Assembly: GCA_023666975.1 (NCBI GenBank)
Contig: JAMPAW010000018.1
Span: forward strand, 1 to 37,064
Direction: 5' to 3'
DNA: 37,064 bases
Origin: Clostridium sp.
GTDB taxonomy: Bacteria > Bacillota_A > Clostridia > Lachnospirales > Lachnospiraceae
Shown here: positions 9,507-17,676 of the stretch, piece after piece
How positions within the stretch are numbered: the first letter of the stretch is position 1
Layout: each line of letters opens with the position of its first letter
Translations under genes and position numbers: made by a program
The notes under the pieces: generated by a model
Databases searched by the model: none
Told to the model about the DNA's origin: nothing
The model's input: the letters and a program-made list of their open reading frames with translations, nothing else

Positions 9507-11321
9507 TTATCTTGGTCTGCCAATAAATACAATAGAACTCTTCCCCTGCACCGGGCGGTACACCACTCCAAGACTTTCATTGGCTGCTTCCACTACTTTT
9601 CCGTTTCCTGCATATACTGCTACATGAGTAATGTTAAAAAATCTCCCATTCTTTCCATAACTGTAGAAAATCAGGTCTCCCGGCTGCATCTCATCATAAT
9701 GAACCAGGTATCCATGGTCATAACAAAATTTCCCTTCTGCTGCTGCGGTATTTGCTCCTTCATACATCATGTTTACCCCTGCACTCTGCCATGCATAATA
9801 AGCAAGGGAACTGCAATCATAATAGTCCCCGCTGTCACGATATGCCTGACTGTACGGATAGCCAACCTTTGACAGTGCAAAAGCTACCACCTGTTTCCCA
9901 TTTTCATCGGAAATAGAATCCACAACCGCCTGATACTGTTCTCCGCTGAGCTTTTCGCCTGAATTTCCGCCGCCTGCATATCCCAATAAAGCCAGATACT
10001 CCGGTTTCATCAATTCTGCAAGCATTTCCTGTTCTTCCGGACAAAAATCGTATGGCAGAAGCATATCCGACCATGTTTTCAGCCGTATATTTACTTCCTT
10101 TACCGTAGTTGTTACGGCATTTCCCTCTTCATCCGTACCAGTATCCGTTCTATAGGTAATGGAATAACTGCACATATCATTGAAAACAGATTTTAAATTT
10201 TCCTTTGCCTTATCCGTCATATCCGTAGCGGTATCCCCGTTTCCGTACTTTACCATATAAACCGCAAGGATATCACAGTAATTATCCGGCGTGCCGAATC
10301 CTTCATAGTCTATATATATCTTTTCGCTGGTATCATATCCCGGATGATTTAACAGTTCCTCATCAACTTCTCTGTCAAACTCCGCCACATAAGCGGAAAG
10401 CACCTCCTGGGTCGTGGCTCCGGATGATATGGAAGGAAAGAATATGGCATAGGCGGAATTATAAAGAATAGTAACAATTACAATAGCTGGAAAAGCTGTC
10501 AGCAATACAAGGATTAACATACCAAGCAAAGCCATTCCTGTATAACGGATTATATATTTTGCCGCCATGGAAAATCGTATCAGCAAAATATCCTTCATGA
10601 CTTTTCCTATGCTGTCCTGATTGTCCTCCTGCTGGAGCTTCGATATGAAAAACTGTATCATACGGTTTCTGGTGGAATTTTTCACATCCCTGTCATCCAT
10701 TGCGATTCCTGCCGCTTCTCCAGCCAACGCACCAATCAGAATTCCGCCGGCACCCGTTGCCGCTGTTCCTGCTGCCGTACCAGCCGTTGCTGCTGCCGCC
10801 TTTACCGTAATCTCCGTCGTTTCTTTTGCGGCCTTTTGAGCCGTCGCCTTACCGGTTTCCTTTGCTGCCTTTTTAATCCCATCTTTTACAGCTTTTTTAC
10901 CGATTTTCTTTCCAGCTCCCACCTTTTTTAACTGTTTCTCTTTTGCCCTTACCACCTGCATACGATATAGCTGTCTTCCTGCATCTGCGGCATTTTCCAC
11001 CGGGCGGACCAGAGTTCTTGCAGTCATATAAGACTCATAGACCTCTCTTCCCCCTTCCATCTGGTCTAAAGCTGTCTTTGCCCCAACAGAAACAAGAGAA
11101 CCTTCCATCACTCGTTTCCTGCTTTGTGGTCCGGATGTTTTCTTTAATGCCGTTTTATCTACAGAAATTTCTCTGCCATCTCTCCCGGTCTTAACTTCAT
11201 GCTCCATAACCGGAATATTCTTTTTCTTGACTTTTGCTTCAGGCATCCCTCTTATATGAAGTCTGCTCCTTTCCTTTGTATGGATAACCATAGGCTTATC
11301 ATCCGCTTTTTTTATATTCAA
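9507..11321 (-). CDS. NlpC/P60 peptidoglycan hydrolase of the conjugation machine (VirB1-like)
   Basis: A 604-residue protein with three parts: a basic, Ala/Lys-rich N-terminus (1-230), one membrane segment (about 260-290, rich in Leu, Val and Ile) and a C-terminal NlpC/P60 domain over the last 125 residues. The domain has the catalytic Cys in YDCSSLAYYAW and the His in ITHVAVYAG. It should cut peptidoglycan locally so the secretion channel can cross the cell wall. An ATG at 11342 is possible but has no ribosome binding site. TTG at 11321 sits 6-7 bases after AAAGGAGG, so I chose it. It follows virB4 directly, as in related ICEs. Confidence 0.88.
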   Translation of the reverse strand: MNIKKADDKPMVIHTKERSRLHIRGMPEAKVKKKNIPVMEHEVKTGRDGREISVDKTALKKTSGPQSRKRVMEGSLVSVGAKTALDQMEGGREVYESYMTARTLVRPVENAADAGRQLYRMQVVRAKEKQLKKVGAGKKIGKKAVKDGIKKAAKETGKATAQKAAKETTEITVKAAAATAGTAAGTAATGAGGILIGALAGEAAGIAMDDRDVKNSTRNRMIQFFISKLQQEDNQDSIGKVMKDILLIRFSMAAKYIIRYTGMALLGMLILVLLTAFPAIVIVTILYNSAYAIFFPSISSGATTQEVLSAYVAEFDREVDEELLNHPGYDTSEKIYIDYEGFGTPDNYCDILAVYMVKYGNGDTATDMTDKAKENLKSVFNDMCSYSITYRTDTGTDEEGNAVTTTVKEVNIRLKTWSDMLLPYDFCPEEQEMLAELMKPEYLALLGYAGGGNSGEKLSGEQYQAVVDSISDENGKQVVAFALSKVGYPYSQAYRDSGDYYDCSSLAYYAWQSAGVNMMYEGANTAAAEGKFCYDHGYLVHYDEMQPGDLIFYSYGKNGRFFNITHVAVYAGNGKVVEAANESLGVVYRPVQGKSSIVFIGRPR

Positions 11322-11347
11322 TCCTTTCCTCCTTTCCGGCATACAGT

Positions 11348-13711
11348 TCAGGCTTGCTTTTTCTCCAACGCAATTTTCTCATGGATGTTGGTATTATACA
11401 GGCGATACAAATCCGTTCCCTTTGCTATGGTGTTATCAAAAGGAATGATTACGCTGCCACATTTCATCAGTCCCATACCGCTTGGCGTATTTGTTACAAA
11501 CCGAAGCTGTGCCTCTGAGACACCGATGACCTCCGCCATTTTCGAACTGTCCGTATTCGCCTGTTTTAAAAGTGCCACAAACTCAGAATTGGCAAGCATG
11601 GTGGTTGCGGTGTAGTTCTGCAAAAGGTCCACAACATTCTGCGTAATACCCGTGCAGAGTCCACCCTGTTTTCTTACCTTCTTCCAAAGCTGCTGTAAAT
11701 ACTTTGCAGAATACTCGGAATTAAGCAGTACATGGAACTCGTCGATATAAAGCCATGTTGCCACGCCACGCTTTCCGTTTGCAATGATACGGTTCTGTAT
11801 GCTCTCCATCATCACAAGCATAGTAATCGGGGAAAGCTCCGTTCCCAAATCGCGGATGCCATAGACGGTAAAACGGTTGTCCACATCCACATTCGTCTGG
11901 TGGTTAAAAATGTTTAACGAACCGTTGACAAACAGCTCTAAGGAAAGGGCTATATCCTTTGCTTCCTCCTCCGGCTGGTTCATAAGCACCTCATAAAAAT
12001 CAGACATGACAGGCACATACTTTTCACGGCTTCTTGCAATATCGATATAGAGTTTTCTTACACAGCGGTCAATGATAGACTTCTGACGGGAATTAAGGCT
12101 TTCTCCCATACACTGTTCACAAAGACCGAGCATAAATTCCCCCTTTTCCCTTATCATGCCCCTGCTGTCATTCAAATCAAGACTCCAGACATCCATATCC
12201 AGCGGATTTACATAGTTATCCGTATAGGTACTCATGTTTACCACCGTGCCGCCATAGGTTCCGGCAATGTCAAAGTATTCATTCATGGGGTCAATGACAA
12301 TAATCTCATCTTTGCTTCCAAGAAATACATTGCCCATCTCCATTTTGCAGAAGAAGGACTTTCCGGAACCCGGGACACCGAATACAAAGCCGTTTCCATT
12401 AATCAGCCTCTTACGGTTTCCGATATTGATATTTTTCGATACCTGATTGATACCGTAGTAACAGCCGCCTTTGTCATTCAGTTCCTGTACATTGAAAGGC
12501 ATAAGGACAGCAAGACTCTGTGTCAGCATGGTCCGCATGGTTTCCACCTGCCGTACTCCGATAGGAAGTGCCGTATTTAACGCTTCCCGCTGTTTCAGAT
12601 AATGCTCCTCAATCGTTACGGAATTACGCTTTCCAATGGTTTCCACCGTTTCTGTCATGCTGTCAAGCTCCTCTTTTGTATCCGCCATGAGGATAATGGT
12701 AACAGCCGCATAGAAAAGACACTGGTCATTTTCCCTCACATCATCCATGATTTCCTCAATCTCTTTTTTCTCAATGCGTTTGTTATAGGAAATCTCGGAG
12801 GAAAAATCATTGTTTTTGTTTCTTACCCTCTGCTGCTTGATGATATCCGACTCAATGCCGAGATATTTCTTCTGTAAAATCTTTGTTGTCATATCCTTTG
12901 GGATTGGCACAACATCAATGCTCGTAATGGAATGTACCGGAAGGGATGTAATCTCATTTAAAAACCGGTCTGACAGGCTGGAAGGATATTTCTTGATAAA
13001 CAGCGCCCGGCAAAACTTGCTTTCATCCTTGAAATAGTCCGGGTAAAACTGCATCATGCCGTTACACAAATCGTTGCAAAAATCTGACCCTGCTTTCTTT
13101 GCTTCCCGGATGTCAAAGTCAAAGCTGTTTTCCCTGCCGAGATGATAATAGTCATGCAGTACCTTGATGCGTTCATTTCCTGAAAGCGGCACAATCTCTG
13201 CGCCAAGCTCTCCAAATGCCTTGTGTACGGATGCCTCAATGGTGGCAAACTGCGCCTTTGCCTCCTCAAAATTCTTCCGTTCAATGGTAATCGTTAAGTA
13301 TCTCTCCTGCTCGATTCCCTGTCTGCCCTCATGGATTTTACTTTCCATGATGTCATTATAAATTCGGCGGTAACTGTTAAAGCCGTCCTGCTCCGGCTGA
13401 AGGAATACATGCTCCCGCAAATCTTCCATGTCCTTGTTCTTGTTATTAATGGTTATCTTAAAATTCACATCCAGCGAATTTAAGAACTTACAGTATCGTT
13501 CAAAAATATCAATCTGTTCGCCTTCATTGGTAGTAGTATAGTTAATGTCCTCAAATCGGTAGCACTTGGAAAAGCGGTTTTTTGCCACTTCAAAAATGCC
13601 GTTCTCTGCCACCCTCATAATCTCAATGGTTTCCTGTATGGATTTTGGAGTTTTATAAAGCGGTTCACTCGCCTTTTTCAATTCCTTAAATCCGTCTGTA
13701 AATAATCCCAT
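11348..13711 (-). CDS. virB4: VirB4-like conjugation ATPase
   Basis: A 787-residue ATPase that powers assembly of, and substrate movement through, the type IV secretion channel from the cytoplasmic face of the membrane. The C-terminal half has Walker A GVPGSGKS at 445-452 and Walker B with WLYIDEFHVLL near 660. It also has ITQNVVDLL, the motif III-like element typical of VirB4/TrsE. The N-terminal half carries the usual variable VirB4 domain. The ATG at 13711 is preceded by AGAGGTGG. In relatives it directly follows PrgI; here a methyltransferase and a divergent toxin-antitoxin pair lie between them. Confidence 0.94.
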   Translation of the reverse strand: MGLFTDGFKELKKASEPLYKTPKSIQETIEIMRVAENGIFEVAKNRFSKCYRFEDINYTTTNEGEQIDIFERYCKFLNSLDVNFKITINNKNKDMEDLREHVFLQPEQDGFNSYRRIYNDIMESKIHEGRQGIEQERYLTITIERKNFEEAKAQFATIEASVHKAFGELGAEIVPLSGNERIKVLHDYYHLGRENSFDFDIREAKKAGSDFCNDLCNGMMQFYPDYFKDESKFCRALFIKKYPSSLSDRFLNEITSLPVHSITSIDVVPIPKDMTTKILQKKYLGIESDIIKQQRVRNKNNDFSSEISYNKRIEKKEIEEIMDDVRENDQCLFYAAVTIILMADTKEELDSMTETVETIGKRNSVTIEEHYLKQREALNTALPIGVRQVETMRTMLTQSLAVLMPFNVQELNDKGGCYYGINQVSKNINIGNRKRLINGNGFVFGVPGSGKSFFCKMEMGNVFLGSKDEIIVIDPMNEYFDIAGTYGGTVVNMSTYTDNYVNPLDMDVWSLDLNDSRGMIREKGEFMLGLCEQCMGESLNSRQKSIIDRCVRKLYIDIARSREKYVPVMSDFYEVLMNQPEEEAKDIALSLELFVNGSLNIFNHQTNVDVDNRFTVYGIRDLGTELSPITMLVMMESIQNRIIANGKRGVATWLYIDEFHVLLNSEYSAKYLQQLWKKVRKQGGLCTGITQNVVDLLQNYTATTMLANSEFVALLKQANTDSSKMAEVIGVSEAQLRFVTNTPSGMGLMKCGSVIIPFDNTIAKGTDLYRLYNTNIHEKIALEKKQA

Positions 13712-13737
13712 GTTCCACCTCTCTTAATCTGCATTTT

Positions 13738-13769
13738 GCATAAAGCCGGTACAATTCCCGGCTTTATGC
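13738..13769. repeat. 12-bp perfect inverted repeat upstream of virB4
   Basis: GCATAAAGCCGG (13738-13749) pairs perfectly with CCGGCTTTATGC (13758-13769) across 8 bases. It lies between the methyltransferase stop (13811) and the virB4 start. No run of T follows on the reverse strand, so it is not a normal terminator; it could be an RNA processing or stability hairpin, or a protein site. The remaining intergenic bases show nothing else. Confidence 0.65.
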
Positions 13770-13810
13770 CAGAAATTTTCCGACCCTTCACAGAGGTCAT
13801 TCAATTTATC

Positions 13811-14788
13811 CTATTTTTCTTCCCTGCACCACGCCATGCAGTTTCCTGTTTCAATATCTGCGATTCCCTTCAGTATCGGATAGACCAACTGCGGTATGAC
13901 TGCATTCCCCAGACAGAAGAGTCTTTCTCCCCAATCCGCTTCTCTTTCTTTTATCCTTGGGACTCCTTCCGGTTCCTTTAACCACAGCTTATGACCGTCC
14001 ATCCAATCGGAAACCCCATGAGCCATTCCACCCATGCCGGATTGATTCGCTTCTCCTTGAGATGGAGTTCTGCAATCCCCACAAAATGCTTTCTCAATTC
14101 CTCTGTTTCCGGTTCCACAAATACAATGTTCTGCTCCTGTAAAACAGGCGGGCGGCAGAATACTGCCAGTTCCAGATTGGGTGTCCACCGCTGTCCGTTG
14201 GAATTGACCTTCCTTAAGGTATTGTTCCTTGTCAATCCTATGACTGCCCTGGAAAACCCCATCTTTCCTATACTGGCAATGGGCGTTGGATAAGTGACCG
14301 ATAATAAATGTTCTTTTTCTTTCGTGCCAAGCATCGACGGCATAAGCTGGTAATACGAATGTTGCAACCTCGTATCCTGCTTCTTCCAAATCAGAAACCG
14401 TTTTGTCGAGCCCCATACGGATGAACCCAGCAACATTTTCGCCAAGCACCCAAGTGGGGGACAATTCTCTAATGACTCTGAGCATTTCCGGCCAGAGGTA
14501 ACGGTCATCTGCAAAGCCTCTTCGCTTCCCGGCGCTGGAAAATGGCTGACAGGGGAATCCTCCTGAAATGAGCGTGACGGTTTCTTCTTTTGTTCTTCCA
14601 TACAGTTCCTCCTTTGTAAGTTCTTTAATGTCCCGAAATCTCGGTACATCCTTCCAGTATTTTTCTAATACATGATTTTGATAATCTCCCTGCTCACATT
14701 GGGCTATGGTCCGAAACCCTGCTGCTTCCGCAGCAAGGTCAATCCCTCCAATCCCTGTAAACAGGCTGATGTGCGTTAATTTTTTCAT
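13811..14788 (-). CDS. Cytosine-C5 DNA methyltransferase
   Basis: A 325-residue enzyme with the ordered C5-methyltransferase motifs: I ([10 protein letters not shown], 10-19), IV with the catalytic Cys (GGFPCQPFS, Cys80), VI (ENVAG, 117-121), VIII ([10 protein letters not shown]) and X ([13 protein letters not shown]). It methylates cytosine in DNA using S-adenosylmethionine. The variable target-recognition region is short. I chose ATG 14788, which follows GAAGGGAAC, over the upstream ATG at 14821, which lies inside a terminator hairpin. No partner endonuclease is present, so it is probably an orphan methylase protecting the element. A long open frame overlaps it (see findings). Confidence 0.92.
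   Translation of the reverse strand: MKKLTHISLFTGIGGIDLAAEAAGFRTIAQCEQGDYQNHVLEKYWKDVPRFRDIKELTKEELYGRTKEETVTLISGGFPCQPFSSAGKRRGFADDRYLWPEMLRVIRELSPTWVLGENVAGFIRMGLDKTVSDLEEAGYEVATFVLPAYAVDAWHERKRTFIIGHLSNAHCQYRKDGVFQGSHRIDKEQYLKEGQFQRTAVDTQSGTGSILPPACFTGAEHCICGTGNRGIEKAFCGDCRTPSQGEANQSGMGGMAHGVSDWMDGHKLWLKEPEGVPRIKEREADWGERLFCLGNAVIPQLVYPILKGIADIETGNCMAWCREEK
13978..14649 (-). other. Long overlapping reading frame inside the cytosine methyltransferase gene
   Basis: This frame is shifted by one base relative to the methyltransferase and stays open for 223 codons. Its C-terminal end, [15 protein letters not shown], and its [19 protein letters not shown] segment near the start resemble proteins I recall being annotated in phages and ICEs next to or as DNA methyltransferases. 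The same DNA encodes the real motif region [15 protein letters not shown] in the main frame. No strong ribosome binding site precedes its ATG. It could be an overprinted gene, or only a mirror of conserved methyltransferase codons. Confidence 0.3.
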
Positions 14789-14805
14789 TCTTTTGTTCCC
14801 TTCAA

Positions 14806-14838
14806 AAAAAGCATTCTCCATACCGGAAAATGCTTTTT
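14806..14838 (-). terminator. Intrinsic terminator immediately upstream of the methyltransferase
   Basis: AAAAAGCATTTTCC pairs with GGAGAATGCTTTTT (one G-T pair) around a 5-base loop, and on the reverse strand the stem runs into seven Ts. The methyltransferase ribosome binding site starts directly after these Ts. The hairpin also has a T run on the plus strand, so it may act both ways. It would stop transcripts from the PrgI side, so the methyltransferase/virB4 block may need its own promoter or antitermination. Bases 14839-14992 hold no gene I can see. Confidence 0.75.
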
Positions 14839-14992
14839 AACAATTCTCTTATCCTGTTGTTTTATCTGCTGCGCTTTCTATAAATTAGTCCGCTCTTTTC
14901 AATTCCTTAAATTTAATATACTAAGTGCCCCGAATAAATGTCAGTCTGCGAATAAAGATACCCATTGTGCCAACACTAACATTGAAATCCCA

Positions 14993-15021
14993 TTGACTAT
15001 ATAACAAAATTTTTGTATAAT
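14993..15021 (+). promoter_or_regulatory. Promoter of the toxin-antitoxin pair
   Basis: TTGACT (14993-14998) and a perfect TATAAT (15016-15021) are separated by exactly 17 bases, a consensus sigma-A promoter. Transcription would start about 20 bases before the antitoxin AUG. Confidence 0.88.
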
Positions 15022-15029
15022 TTTGTTAT
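15001..15029. promoter_or_regulatory. Operator palindrome over the toxin-antitoxin promoter
   Basis: ATAACAAAAT (15001-15010) and ATTTTGTTAT (15020-15029) form a perfect 10-bp inverted repeat that covers the spacer and the -10 box. This placement is what is expected for autorepression by a Phd/YefM-type antitoxin or the toxin-antitoxin complex. Binding itself is inferred. Confidence 0.75.
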
Positions 15030-15048
15030 CAATAAGGAGGTGTTGCAA

Positions 15049-15312
15049 ATGCCGACGATTAAATCAAGTGCCGATCTCAGAAACAATTATAATGAAATCT
15101 CCACCTTTTGTCATAGGTATCCTGAACCGGTATTCATCACAAAGAATGGCAAAGGCGACCTTGCCGTCATGAGCATTGAAGCCTATGAAGAACTTACCAG
15201 CCGCTTTGAATTATATGGTCTGCTAAAAGAAGGCTTGGATGATATTGCAGAGGGTAATACCAAACCTTTCTCCGAAGCAATTTCTGAAATCAGGAGCAGA
15301 CGCAGACAATGA
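15049..15312 (+). CDS. Phd/YefM-type antitoxin
   Basis: An 87-residue protein with the Phd/YefM opening (short beta strand, then SADLRNNYNEIS) and the conserved stretch FITKNGKGDLAVMSIEAYEEL. It would bind DNA through its N-terminus and neutralise the ParE/RelE toxin through its C-terminal helix. I chose ATG 15049, which follows AATAAGGAGG; an in-frame ATG upstream at 15013 lies inside the promoter. The stop overlaps the toxin start (ATGA), so the two are translationally coupled. The gene is on the plus strand, opposite to all its neighbours. Confidence 0.9.
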   Translation: MPTIKSSADLRNNYNEISTFCHRYPEPVFITKNGKGDLAVMSIEAYEELTSRFELYGLLKEGLDDIAEGNTKPFSEAISEIRSRRRQ

Positions 15313-15641
15313 GCTATCAAATCCATATCACATCGGCAGCAATACGGGACTTAAATTCCGCCGCAGACCATATTGAATTTGTCCTGAAAAATCCAAAAGC
15401 TGCTGATGACCTCTTAGATGAAGCGGAAAAGCAAATCAACAGCCTGTCCGACTTTCCCGAAAAGTTCCGGCTGGCTGACGACCCCGTTCTTGCATCCTGG
15501 GGCATCCGGTTTGTTATCGTGGATAACTATCTGGCTTTTTACATCATTGACCAAGAAAAGAATCTGGTCATTATTGTCCGTTTTCTTTATCAAAAAAGTA
15601 ATTGGAATGCCATCCTCCGCCAGGGCGTATCCCTTATTTAA
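15309..15641 (+). CDS. RelE/ParE-type toxin
   Basis: A 110-residue protein with the RelE/ParE fold pattern: YQIHITSAAIRDLNSAADHIEF at the start, LADDPVLASWGIRFVIVDNYLAFYII in the middle and VRFLYQKSNW near the end. The family includes ribosome-dependent mRNA nucleases (RelE) and gyrase poisons (ParE). The IRFVIVDNYLAFYIID core with the RFLYQKSNW ending fits the ParE-like side better, but the target cannot be told from sequence. Together with the antitoxin it should stabilise the ICE in its host. Confidence 0.88.
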   Translation: MSYQIHITSAAIRDLNSAADHIEFVLKNPKAADDLLDEAEKQINSLSDFPEKFRLADDPVLASWGIRFVIVDNYLAFYIIDQEKNLVIIVRFLYQKSNWNAILRQGVSLI

Positions 15642-15672
15642 GGAATCTGTTATTATGCAGGTTCCTTTTTTA
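15640..15672 (+). terminator. Intrinsic terminator after the toxin gene
   Basis: AAGGAATCTG (15640-15649) pairs with CAGGTTCCTT (15658-15667) with one G-T pair and an 8-base loop, followed by a run of Ts to 15672. No T run exists on the reverse strand, so it ends only the toxin-antitoxin transcript. It touches the last codon of PrgI. Confidence 0.8.
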
Positions 15673-16179
15673 TTTCATAAACTTTGCTTTATAAACAACT
15701 GCACTGATAATAACAGCTATCACTGCCGCCAAAGCTCCTGCCAATATCTTTTTTGTCTTTTTCTTCATGGCTTCAAAGCCCTCCTTCCTATTATCTGTCC
15801 TTGATGTTTCCATACCCTTTTCCCTGTCTTTTCTTTTTCCGGCTTCTGCAAGTTCCATCTTATAATCCCTGATTTCTGCTTCGCCCTCTGTTGATACAAA
15901 ACATAATGCCCGATTTGCAAACATAAACCTTATCTTCCTTCCCATAAACTCATAAAAATTCATGCCATTAAAGGAATAAAATCCCCCCAGGGCAATTGGT
16001 GCAACAACAGGGACTGCTATATAAACGCTAAATGTAAGCCCGATATAGCGGTATAGCAATAATACAATTCCCCCGCCTGCAATCAGCGATACCATGGAAA
16101 AAAACAGCTGCCTTGCAGTCAGCCCCATGATTACCGTTTCCTTATAACGGTCAATATCCTTGTTAATTTCAATTACCAC
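15670..16179 (-). CDS. prgI: PrgI-family (VirB3-like) conjugation membrane protein
   Basis: A 169-residue protein whose first 115 residues match PrgI: an N-terminal VIEINKDIDRYKETVIMGLTARQ, two adjacent membrane segments (about 24-62) and FYEFMGRKIRF. It is an inner-membrane part of the secretion channel and works with VirB4. The start is GTG at 16179, 7 bases after AAGGAGGGG. The tail is longer than in plain PrgI and ends with a third hydrophobic segment; an internal AGGAGGG and ATG at 15768 could start a separate 32-residue membrane peptide there. Confidence 0.88.
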   Translation of the reverse strand: MVIEINKDIDRYKETVIMGLTARQLFFSMVSLIAGGGIVLLLYRYIGLTFSVYIAVPVVAPIALGGFYSFNGMNFYEFMGRKIRFMFANRALCFVSTEGEAEIRDYKMELAEAGKRKDREKGMETSRTDNRKEGFEAMKKKTKKILAGALAAVIAVIISAVVYKAKFMK

Positions 16180-16193
16180 TCTTTATCCCCTCC

Positions 16194-17036
16194 TTATAAC
16201 CCCAATGCCTTGCTTGTAAGTGACTGCGCTCCTTTTACACTTCCCACTGTAAGTGCAATGGTAAACGTCATCTCGCACAGATAAATGAGCGTTTTCGCCC
16301 AGTCAGCATAATTTCCGGTAAATACAGGAAGCCCTGCACTAATAAAGGCATTACAAAATATAATTGCCAGTGCCATCGTAACGGCTTCAAACACTACCGA
16401 CAGGAAATACTTTGCATAGGTGCTCGCCGTATGTGCCACATTTCGGTTTCCTGCCAGTGTGGAAAAGGCAATGGAGCCAATCGGCACAATAACCATCAGC
16501 TTTAAAAACCGGAAATACACAGTGTAAATCATGAAAAAGCCACAGATAATAACAATAACACTCAGTAAAACTGCCAGTAACAGCATAATCAGGCTTTCTC
16601 CAAATCCAAGTCCTTTTATAACTTCTGCCTGTGCCGCATCTATGGTAAGCACAGCATATTGCCCCGGAGCTAATGCCCTCACAAGATTTCCAATCATCGC
16701 AAAAAAAGCCTTCATGATTGTGAGGTTGTTTGCTACAAGCCACTCTGCTATTCCCAGCCGTATCAGCATACGGAGAATTGCTTCCATCCGCATTTCTTCC
16801 CGTATATCTATGCTTTCCGAGCAAAAGCCTATGACAAAGAATAATACTACAAGAGAAGAACCGACTCCTACAAAGATTGGTTCAATCCGCTCTACTATCT
16901 GCCATGGTCCGCCTCCTTTAAAATTGACGGGAGACTGACCCAGCATAGCAAACACAAGACTGACCTGGCTATTCCAGAATCCAAATACCAGTTCTAAAAG
17001 TGCAAGTATTTTTTCTCCCAGTTTAAAAACATCCAT
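16194..17036 (-). CDS. VirB6/TrbL-like conjugation membrane protein
   Basis: A 280-residue, very hydrophobic protein with about six membrane segments. These include VGVGSSLVVLFFVIGF, LLLAVLLSVIVIICGFFMIYTVY and TLIYLCEMTFTIALTV. It ends in a GAQSLTSKALGL tail. It sits between Maff2 and PrgI, where ICEs of this type carry the VirB6/TrbL channel component. It should form part of the inner-membrane pore. The ATG at 17036 follows AAGGGGGAAGAAGG. Assignment rests on topology and context more than on motifs. Confidence 0.83.
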   Translation of the reverse strand: MDVFKLGEKILALLELVFGFWNSQVSLVFAMLGQSPVNFKGGGPWQIVERIEPIFVGVGSSLVVLFFVIGFCSESIDIREEMRMEAILRMLIRLGIAEWLVANNLTIMKAFFAMIGNLVRALAPGQYAVLTIDAAQAEVIKGLGFGESLIMLLLAVLLSVIVIICGFFMIYTVYFRFLKLMVIVPIGSIAFSTLAGNRNVAHTASTYAKYFLSVVFEAVTMALAIIFCNAFISAGLPVFTGNYADWAKTLIYLCEMTFTIALTVGSVKGAQSLTSKALGL

Positions 17037-17109
17037 GTCCTTCTTCCCCCTTTCTTTTTTCTTTCAAACAAATAAATTTATCTGCTGCTTCCTGCACTTT
17101 GCACTCTTT

Positions 17110-17463
17110 CTAAAATCCAAGAAATGCAAGAACAGTCGAAATCCCCGCCATCATAATCCCTGCTACAATTCCCTTTAACGCTGAATTCATGGTGGCGGAA
17201 TCCTGCTGCTGGTAGGCCTGTGCAAACTCCATGACATTCTTTGCAAGAATAATGACACCCACTGCACCGATAATGGCAATAACCAGCGTTTTTAAATTAT
17301 CAAGCGGTTGTGTAATGGCGCTTGTATCTCCGGCAAATACCGTCACAGGCATGGCACATACCGCCATATAAGGGACCGCACAAGCCATAGCAGCTGCTTT
17401 TTTCAGCCCAAACCTTCTCCCTTTGTCCGGCTTCTTTTTCTCAATCTTTGTTTTTTGCATCAT
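17110..17463 (-). CDS. Maff2-family small membrane protein (VirB2-like)
   Basis: A 117-residue protein with a basic N-terminus, a first hydrophobic segment ending in a likely signal-peptide cut (AVCAMPVTVFAGD), and two more membrane segments around ITQPLDNLKTLVIAIIGAVGVIILAKNVMEFAQAYQQQD, the hallmark of the Maff2 family. It resembles pilin/VirB2 proteins in size and layout. I chose ATG 17463, which follows AGGAAGGAG. The frame is open further upstream to ATG 17601 and beyond, with protein-like sequence (VFIEINNNRQMGTIMFLFG) but without a ribosome binding site at 17601. Bases 17464-17676 also contain two short hairpins (17592-17605, followed by Ts, and 17619-17634). Confidence 0.86.
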   Translation of the reverse strand: MMQKTKIEKKKPDKGRRFGLKKAAAMACAVPYMAVCAMPVTVFAGDTSAITQPLDNLKTLVIAIIGAVGVIILAKNVMEFAQAYQQQDSATMNSALKGIVAGIMMAGISTVLAFLGF

Positions 17464-17676
17464 AAAATTCTCCTTCCTGCATGTGGCAGAACCGGAAAAG
17501 GCAGACCGGAATTCCATGTCCCGGTCCGGCTCTTTTCCGAACAGAAACATGATTGTTCCCATCTGCCTGTTATTGTTGATTTCTATAAAAACGGGAATCA
17601 TCCCGCTGTGGCATTCAGCCGGGCTTTCTCCGGCACGGTATGCTTTGACCCCCTCCTTTCTGCTTATGGTATCTGT

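Noticed and set aside
13738..13769. 12-bp inverted repeat as a terminator
   Set aside because: No T run on the reverse strand, so it is listed only as a repeat.
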